A stretch of DNA of 64,000 nt from Pelodera strongyloides. Taxonomy: Eukaryota; Nematoda; Chromadorea; Rhabditida; Rhabditidae. The stretch is from NCBI GenBank assembly GCA_036852015.1, contig JAANDG010000032.1, forward strand, positions 310,001 to 374,000. Reading direction: 5' to 3'. Under the pieces are notes generated by a model that was given only the letters and a program-made list of their open reading frames with translations, was not told the DNA's origin and searched no databases. The position numbers were made by a program, and so were the translations under genes. Of this stretch, positions 21,101-30,100 are shown piece by piece. Numbering within the stretch: position 1 is the stretch's first letter; every line of letters begins with the position of its first letter.

Positions 21101-24100
21101 GCGCGAAGATTTCTTCTGCTGTCGGTAATGGGTGGCGATGCAGTTCCAAAGCGTCGTTGAGTCCTGTCGAAAAGTCTGAGCACACCCTCACGGCTCCAGT
21201 CTTCTTCTTCACAGCGACGATTGGCGCGGCCCATCTTGAATACTCCACTGGCGAGACGACTCCTTGCTCGACGAGCCTGTCGATCTCCTTCATTACCAGC
21301 GGTTCCACAGCGAACGGTATCTTTCTCTTCGCGGCGAAAATCGGTTGAGCATCCTTCTTCAGTACAAACCGGGCTTTCATCTTTGAACATCGTCCCAGCT
21401 CCTTCTTGAACACATCCGGAAACTCCCGTCGAAGTCCTTCCGTCAATTCGGTAGCCTTCACTGTACAACACATTGTATCGAATGTTTCCTTGAACGGCGG
21501 CAGCTGGTCGATCCAATCGATTCCCAGTAGTTTAATATCCTCGGTCACATAGCAGCTTCCGTGACCACTGAATTCCTTGCACGCGAAATCTGTCCTCAGA
21601 CGTCCCATCACGGCGATCGGTGTTCCATTGGCAGCTTTCAATTTTGTGTCCACACTCTCCAGTGTCGGCGATCCCAATGACCTCCATGTAGATCGATCGA
21701 TCAGTGTGACATCAGCTCCAGTGTCCAATTGCATCTCCACTCGTTGAGATCCAATATTGACTTCCACCATCTTCCGTGTCGCGGCAATAACGATGCTCTC
21801 GTCCTCCTCGATTTTCTTAGCGTAGGCAGGTCCTCCACGTTTGCCATCCCTCCATTTCCTCTGGGTAGGCTGTTGGGCAGGTCTTCCACGTCCTACTTTT
21901 CTCTGGCAGTTGCTTGCATAGTGTCCAATCTCACCACAATTATAGCACGCTCCTCGAACCGTAGGTTTCTCCGAAATTGCTTCCTTGCTAGGGTTGCTTT
22001 TCCAGTTCCTCCTCCTTTGGTTCATAACCTTATTCACTTCACTTACTTGTTCGTCTCCTCCTATCCTGGCTGCATCCTTGATCAATGTCTGCATCGAGTC
22101 GCACTCGACCAACAGATCTTCCAACTGGCACGTTTCCGTCACTTCCAGCTTCCGCAGCAAACGTTTCCTCAGTTCACTGTCTTCAGGTTGTTGCAGTCCA
22201 CCAACGAACAGTAGTGTCTTGAAGTCTTGCTCCTTCATATCCTTGAGTAAAGCGGCTTCACACATGCGGTTGACACTTGAGGCGTACTCTCTGTACGACT
22301 CACCTGGTTGTCTGGTCGTCCTCAGCGCGTTGTACCTCCTTCTGAAGATCGTCGATTTCTCCCCGAACAGCTTCTCCAATTCCTGGGACAGCTCCTTGAT
22401 CGGTAGATCCTTGATCCTCTTCGGCGCGACGACATTGCTCAGCCTGGCGTATGCACGGTCGTTCAGCTTGGATATCAGCAACCTGGCTTGTTCGGCTTCC
22501 GACAAACCTCCTCCTTCCGCAGTGACGATGTCCTCGAAACGTTGGAACCACTTGGTGAACGTGACTCCTCCATCGGCATCGTACTCGAAAATCGTGATCC
22601 TGTCACCCAACATCGACGCCAGCGGTGCTCCTCCTGACGATGCGGCTCCGCTCCGCTGCTCCAGCAACTTCAGCAACCTTTCTTCTCTATTCTTTGCGTC
22701 CTCATCTCGCTTCCGTGAGTCTTGATCACGCTTCCTGGAGTCCTCCAGCAGCTCCTTGATCAGCTTCTGTTGCTCCTTGAACAACTTCTGCTGCTCCTCC
22801 AACGCGGTCTTCTCGGCTCCTGGGGACATCCTGTATTCGAAAACCACCGAAAACCGAACTGCAAATTTTCGAAAATGCGCAAATCCGAGCGCAGTAAACT
22901 GCTAGCTCAAGGATATTTTCGAAAATAAGCGTCGATCCTCCGGAGTTTCGAAAGTCGAATCCTTGAACGCCAATTGATGCGACCACGAGGCACACGTAGA
23001 GTAGAGTAGTTTATTGAGCAGGCAAGACAATATCTATACGCTATTTCACCAGGTATATATAGTAATGCTATATATGCAAATAAAACCATACTTTTAGAAC
23101 GCTTTGTTCATCTTATTGAAGCTGCTTGATTCGTGTGCACAAAAACGATATTTGTCGGAGAATAGAGATCTTCGTGCGAAAGCGAAGGTATGTACATATT
23201 TTTACGTCGGTCAAGTTTGTACGGTATATGTAGTGCAACTTCACGCGAGTATGCTTACTGTAGAGTGAATTGGGTCATTAAGCTTGGCTATACGAAATGC
23301 ATAAAGATTTTAGTTGATTGTTGATGGAACACTTCTGAGAACATGTAAACTGAGATTTAGGGCAAGATGAATGATTAAAGAGAAAACAGTATTCTTGGTA
23401 TATTTGTTTTGGGTTGTACTGTAGCCGATACCGTAACTCAAAAATGAGATACGGTAGTGCAGTAGGTAAAATAAATTGACATATATGTAGGGTGTGGTCC
23501 AAAAATTGAATGCGTTGAATCCGCCCACGATAGTCCAGTTATGAAGTATGGGCACTTTGTATCTCCCTAATTTCTGTATATTCTGTATTTTTATAGCTTT
23601 CCTTTTTATTCCAGGGCAATGTGCAAAAACTGTATACTTTAGATCAATGCCCTTGTTTATGGCTTGACGAAGAGCGACGATTTAACGATCAATGACTTGC
23701 GGCGTGTTGTCAGACAATTTGACTCATTCATACCGGCATTTCTAGCCAAGTTTGATGACTGGTGAGTTGTGATACGATACTGCGAATAGCTCGACTAGTT
23801 TACCACCATAACTGCTGAGGCCATATTCACCACTCCGATTCCCTCGGGAAAATATTCCCTGGGGACAGGAAATAGCATTCTAATGTAAGACACGCAGAGA
23901 AAAGATCCCGTGGGGAATTGAGTGGTGAATATGGCCTCTGAAATTTCTCTCTGCAGAAGACCTCGTCGATGTCGAGTTTTGTTGTATGCTTGGTTTGCTT
24001 AGTTTCTGTAAGGGGTCGGGTTGTCGATTACCACCGATCATGCCAGCGTTACATATTGCGCCGCAGCTTGTATGATAACAATGACATTAAGGAACATCCT

Positions 24101-27100
24101 TATTCTGAGCTTAGGTTCCTCAATTATCTCGATATCGATCGATTTCTGAACGTGAATATCTAATTTCAGCCTTCAAATCTATGGGGGTACTGTGGAAAGT
24201 ATGGTGACAATTTCTCCCTTTATATCAAAAGATGGTCGGCTGCATTACTTGAGAGGAAGATGTTATTTGAGGATGATACTGGATAAGGTGAGTTTTTTAA
24301 AACCTTCGATTCTATAGTTTTATGCGATGTACATACTGTAGAATGTCGCTTCTGGCTGGATCATCCGGTGAAATGTACGAATGTACCGTAGCCGTAGCCT
24401 TAAATTGTAGCGTTGTTTTATCGCCTCATGGGGATGCTCTTTAAATACAAACTTTTCATCTAATATAAAGTTAATTTCAAAATGTTTAGACCATGCGATT
24501 TTGGTGTCTTGTTTTCAGTTCGTGGCTGCCCATCAACAAAGAACCCTTGACGAGGTGTTCGATGATCAGAGAAGGTTTGCGGTGTACGTGAGAGAAGTGG
24601 ACAAACAGTGGCCTGGAGCTAGAAGGGCACTTCCTGAAGCCGGTAGGTGAATATGCAAATCAGCATGACGTCACTGAGGAAGGTGCCTCCTCCCCATGAT
24701 CTGATCTAACCACCTAGTCTAGTGCGCGATCACAGCTCAGAGCAATGAGCACTCGCGAGAATTTTGGTCCCGTACCTATGACGTGCTGTTGGCGAACGAG
24801 TGGCACAACAGTTTCTGTCGTGCTTTGCAAAAAAAAAGGCGATACAAATGTGCGCCGTCTTAATTCTCGATCATCCGAGATAACCATTGTGCGACATTTT
24901 GACCACTTATATGCAAATCTGCGTGCTGTGTAGCCCTGAAACTGTTGCGCATTTGATTGCAGAAGCGTGGACCGATGACTCATTTATGCGTGCCAAGCTT
25001 CCGAATGTAATTCGCACGTCTATTTCGGCCAGAAAATGGATCGACAGACAAGTTCACCTTTTGCAGGTTATTGATTTTTTTTTAGAAATTTGCGGTTTTT
25101 ATGAAGCATATTTCGATATTTGGTGATATGCACGTAGTTTTTATTACAGTGTAAGGTAGTCTTGGTATGAGGGCATGCGTTGTACTGTCATTCGTGATAA
25201 TGGGATTGACTTCCGTGCACAAGTTATGGTCGCCTGCGTCAATTACGATTACGGCTCTGTGATCTTGTAGTGTTCACCAGTACAACTACGGTAGATCACT
25301 AAGTCACTACCTGAGGACTATTTGACGTTTCGTACCCGCGTTTCTATTATTCATATGCTGCAAATACAAGGTATATTGGTCCGAGGTTGTTGCGTGCTAG
25401 GAAATGATTATGACTCGTAGCTCGTATTTCTTTAGGTATCTCCCAAGGAGGCTGAATCTTTCGATTTACTCTCGGAATACATTGCCAAGATCAAGCAGGC
25501 ACATCCGGATCAGATGGTTGTGGTGAGCCAATATTCATTCTATTGTTTCAGAAAAATATACTTTGTTATCTTTGTTTGTTTGTTTGTTTGTGTGTCTGTG
25601 TGCATATGTCTGCGAAAAGTTTTGCGGACTGGGAATACACGTCGGTTAGCATAACCGATAACCTACTTGTAAAGTGGAAGTGGCAATATTTAGGTAGCTG
25701 AAAATCTAAAATGTGTGCACTCGTTGAAGTTTACAAGACAGCGGCCTAACCTAGCAGTTCACATTGTCTGCTTGTAGATCCCGCCTTTTTGCTTGTGCGG
25801 AATTTCCGAATACTGTACACGGCTCCTGTACATTCAGACGGTGTACTTTGATATTTGTAGACTTAAGCATGTAGAATCCATTGTCCCGTTTTTCTCAGAG
25901 ATCGGATAGGTTGTTAATGTCTGGAACTGGTACTGTGCTCAGGTTGTCTTCGGAACTTGGCGTAATATGTGAATGCTTTGAACACTGGATTAAGTTATGC
26001 TTGAAGACTTAAATTTAAATCCTCCAGCATCTTCTCGAAGCTATCGTCCACCTGCGTCTCCGCGATGTCGTTTCTGCAAGTCGATCTCTACTCCTCTTTT
26101 GTGACCTCTCCTCTCTCAAGTGCAATGACATCACAATCAATAAGAAATCGCATAAAATGATGAGAATGGCTGCGTTGGATGGAAGGTGTGTGTTGTGTTA
26201 AGCTGAAATCCCAAGTTTGCAGGCGCGCAGCTCGGACATACGAATCCGCGTGCACGGGAAAGATATGTCTTTTTGACATGGGAAAGGCGGAGACGCAGAA
26301 AAGAGGGCGGGGCTTGTTTCTCTCTGTCTCGAGTTTTTCAATGCAAATTTGAAACCTTTTCCGCGGATTCGCGTGTCCGCGCTGCGCCCCTGAGGACCAG
26401 AGTCTAGTGAATTTACAGATTCTCGATGATAGAGATGTAGGTCAACTAGTATGGATGGGATGTTGCTCCCTGTTGTTAGGGGGTGGGTCCATGGGAGAGC
26501 GGGCTGCTAACCTAAGTTAAGACTGACTTGAATTGTTATGTAAGTGAGGTTGCGGAATACGTAATTTTGTATGGAGATGTAACAACAACAGGAAATAGAG
26601 GGTCTATTATCAAGCAACGTTTAACTTGTTCGTATTTTCAGTCCTCCGCGTTTTGGCTCCCTAATGCAGGCCCGGCTTCATCGATACTTTCAAAACGAGT
26701 GGGTTTTTATCTATATGAAATTAGTTGATTACACATTAAGCACGCGAAAATGATACTAAGACTTTGTATATCATGAACGGCATAAGTGAACCCATAACTA
26801 CCATAATTACAGTGATTGATAAACTCCTTTGCTGCAACTCCAATTTTTTTTAAAGCGAAATGCTAGCCTCTATAGGAAAATTTGCATATGATAAGCAAAT
26901 CCTATGTATCCTGTGCTCATTTTGTACGATTGCCGTGGACGATCGTACAAAATTAGCATAGGATACATAGGATTTGCTCATCATATGCAAATTTTCCAAA
27001 GGGGGCTAGTATTTCGCTTTAATGTATTTTCTCTTATTGATTGGTTTTGTTTAATCGATACTTTGGTTTAGAGAGATGGCGATCGCTCACTTATATGAGT

Positions 27101-30100
27101 GTGTGCATCTGTCCCAGATGGTCAAGGATGATGCATGTCTAAGAGCTGCCATACTAGAACGAAGGGCTGTCGAGGTTAGATAGTTTACGGCGGTCCTACT
27201 GTATCCTAGTGAAATACAGTACGATGAAAGTGAACTTCATTCTCGATTAATGGGAGGAAATGAAATGAGTCGGACTGGGCAATGTGTATTGTTGTAAGGA
27301 TCTAAGGATGCAAGTTAATTAGACACAGTGTCTTTGACGCATTTTTTTATTTCCAGCTCCTGCGACCTTATGATAAGCAACTCACGTCGCCACCGGATCT
27401 TACAGCTGCACAGGTTAGGGTTTGAAGTGAATTGTGGTGTAAACTAGGTGCTTTTACACCTTACTGTACTCGTGTGGTAAATCCCTCGGACATGGATTCG
27501 GCGAGGTAAGAGAGAGAGAGAGAGAATGAAAGATTGAGAGGGAGAGAGAGAGAGCGATATTTATTGAGGGAGAGAGTGAGAGAATGAGAGATTGAGTGAG
27601 GAGTGAGGGAGAGAATTGAGAGATTGTGAGAGAGAGAGAGAGAGTTTGAGAAAGCGCGAGAGAGGTACAGAAACGAGAGTTCTTGGAATATGGTGTCTGA
27701 TTTCTATCTTCCCTTCAGGCCAACTTAAGTGACGTGGATGAGCACGTGTTCAAGAAGGAGGCCGATATGAGACCGTATGATCTCACCCATAACCCAGTGG
27801 AGCATATCAGAGAGGTTGGTGACGTCACTTCTACAACTTTGTATTATGACTTTGATTACTCAGGAGTTTTTTGTCCTCTCTGTGAAATGGTTTGCACTTG
27901 TACTGTGCCAAGATGAGAGTTTGCTCGAAAGGGGCGGCGTTAAAGATGCTACAGTATATTATGAAATCTAGTTAAAGCGGTATAAGAGCCGGTTTTTGGT
28001 ACGTCGGACCACTGCATTCTCATTTGTTGTATGGATGTGAATATAGTTGGTCGCGTAGTTATACATTACTTGAGAGTACGTGCAGCATAAGTTTCAAACG
28101 ACGAGTGTTGCCCCGCTTTATGGTTGAGAATATATCTGCAGCATACGTTTCAAAAGACGAATGTTACCCCGCTTTATGTTTTCTGGCCCTCTTTGTTTTC
28201 CGGGGGGCTGCGTGAAGTTTCATCATTGAATATGCAAGTTGTTGTTCAGGGCGAGGCATCTTTGGTGAAGGACAAGATTTTGGACTCGATACACAGGATT
28301 CAACGAGTCGACTGTCCCGATAAGGAGTATGAATTTTAATTTTTTCGAACTCTTTTTTTTTGCTCAGGGTGCCGAAATCGAGTGAACATAATTATTTCTA
28401 GCATTTGTCTAAAGCTCTATTGTATTAATTGATCTGTGTATTGCGCGAATTAGATTGAATACGGTAGCTTTATATTTTACTCATGCTGGAGTTATTTGTA
28501 AGGTGTCCATCCTGGGTGGCTAGTGTTATCCTCTTCGATTCTGAAGTCCAGAGGCCGTATTCACCAACACGCAGGGAGCCCTCCCTGGCCTCCCCAGGGA
28601 GCTAGAGAGTGCAAGAGCAGAAGAGATTCAGAGCGCTCGCGAACCTAGGGAGGGCTCCCTGCATATTGGTGAATGCGGCCTCAGAGTTCATCCGCGATAG
28701 TATCGCTTTGTTTACAAGAGGAAAATTGTGTCTCCCCACCGCGTGTCAACCACGTACTGTTGTTGAAACATGAGGATTTAGTCGCGGACTACTAATCTTT
28801 GCCACTTTGTCTTACATTCAATTATGGGTCTAATTGTCCACTACTCAGTGTTAGTCTACAATATGTTTGCAACTGAAACAACATGTTTTATGTGTTTATT
28901 TTATAAATTTTGACTGTGATCGAAAAATTGGCGCATTGGACGAGCGGGAATCGAACCCAGCGTCTTTTGATTGCCGGTGCACTGCGTTAACCACTACGCT
29001 ACCGCTACCCACCACCAAATGTTTCTTTTACGTACATTCTATACAAGGCCTTTGTTTCAGAGGTGTGAGTGAGCTTTCTGTGGTGGGTAAATTCTGCGCA
29101 CACCACCAAGCCGATCCATATGGAAAAACACGGACTGTTCTGGAAGCAGCGCAGGCAACGGCAATATCACTCAGATTATTGCATGGATCTTTTGAACAAG
29201 TATGTATTTTTAAAGGGATTTTGGTGTATTCTGTGATGTCGGGTTTAGAATATAAGTTACCGTAATCACTAATCAGAATCAGTTCTTGAGAAATTGGATC
29301 ATGACCTATCCTATCCTCGGAGTTTTGAGGTTACGGTTTTTGTTTAGTGTATCAGCGACTAATGTAGAACTTTAGAAGGCTAGCTTTTGAGTGACACATC
29401 GAGTGGAAAATACAGAAATATATCAATAGTTAATAAGCTAATTTATATGTGCATTCTGTTTAGGTCGTTGTGTCGTGTGTGGCGTTTCTCGACTCGAATT
29501 GTGGGGATAAGTATGCCAGCAGACACGATACTGAACCACATGTAGGTCCAGTCATTGGGATTAGTATTACGTTGACAGTATATATTTAGGTTGTGCCAGT
29601 CGTGTTTTGTTTGAATTCCATGTAGAGCTTAACGTACATAAACATACAAACAATCTAACAAACAAAGATCCCGACTTTATGCTCCCCTACTTTAGGCAAT
29701 AATTGCCGTCAACCTGATCTACGCACTATGCGCCCTTGGAAGATGGCAAGCAGTGAGGAGCACGCTCGCGCAGATGAGAGCCAGATTTGGACAGGACAAG
29801 AATTATGAGGTGAGACTTAGGAAGAGACTGACGGGAGAGGTGTGGATATGCGGCGCGGCGCGCTTTTTGGAGGTGCGCTCCGAAGCTATGCCTCGCTTGC
29901 TCTACAGGTGCCCTAACTTGCCGCACCCTGTGTTCTTTACCGCGTGCGCTGGCGGAGCTCTTTGGGTATGTGTGTGGGACGTGTGGGTATGGGTATGTGC
30001 GTGGGTGTGCATGTTTGTAAACCCTGCTTCTCTTTCAGTGTTGGCGCCACGTGACGATTTGCGAAAGTGTAGCCGCGTGCGATCGGTCAATACTTGACAT

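Larger units (their letters stand above)
18377..23082 (-). mobile_element. Ty3/gypsy LTR retrotransposon with truncated 5' LTR
   Basis: Minus-strand element in APC5 intron 1, antisense to the host gene. It contains a full 3' LTR (18377-18590), one long Gag-Pol frame, a short leader and only the last 108 bases of the 5' LTR (22975-23082). A polypurine tract (AATAGGGGAGG on the minus strand) precedes the 3' LTR, and a primer-binding-like TGGCGTTCAAGG follows the 5' LTR. A target duplication cannot be recognised because the outer part of the 5' LTR is missing. Confidence 0.92.

Noticed and set aside
21985..22725. 246-codon frame on the + strand
   Set aside because: Antisense shadow of the retrotransposon Gag region, with no independent signals.
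28938..29012. Functional tRNA gene on the minus strand
   Set aside because: A and B boxes are good, but the anticodon and acceptor stems do not form. Kept only as a tRNA-like element.
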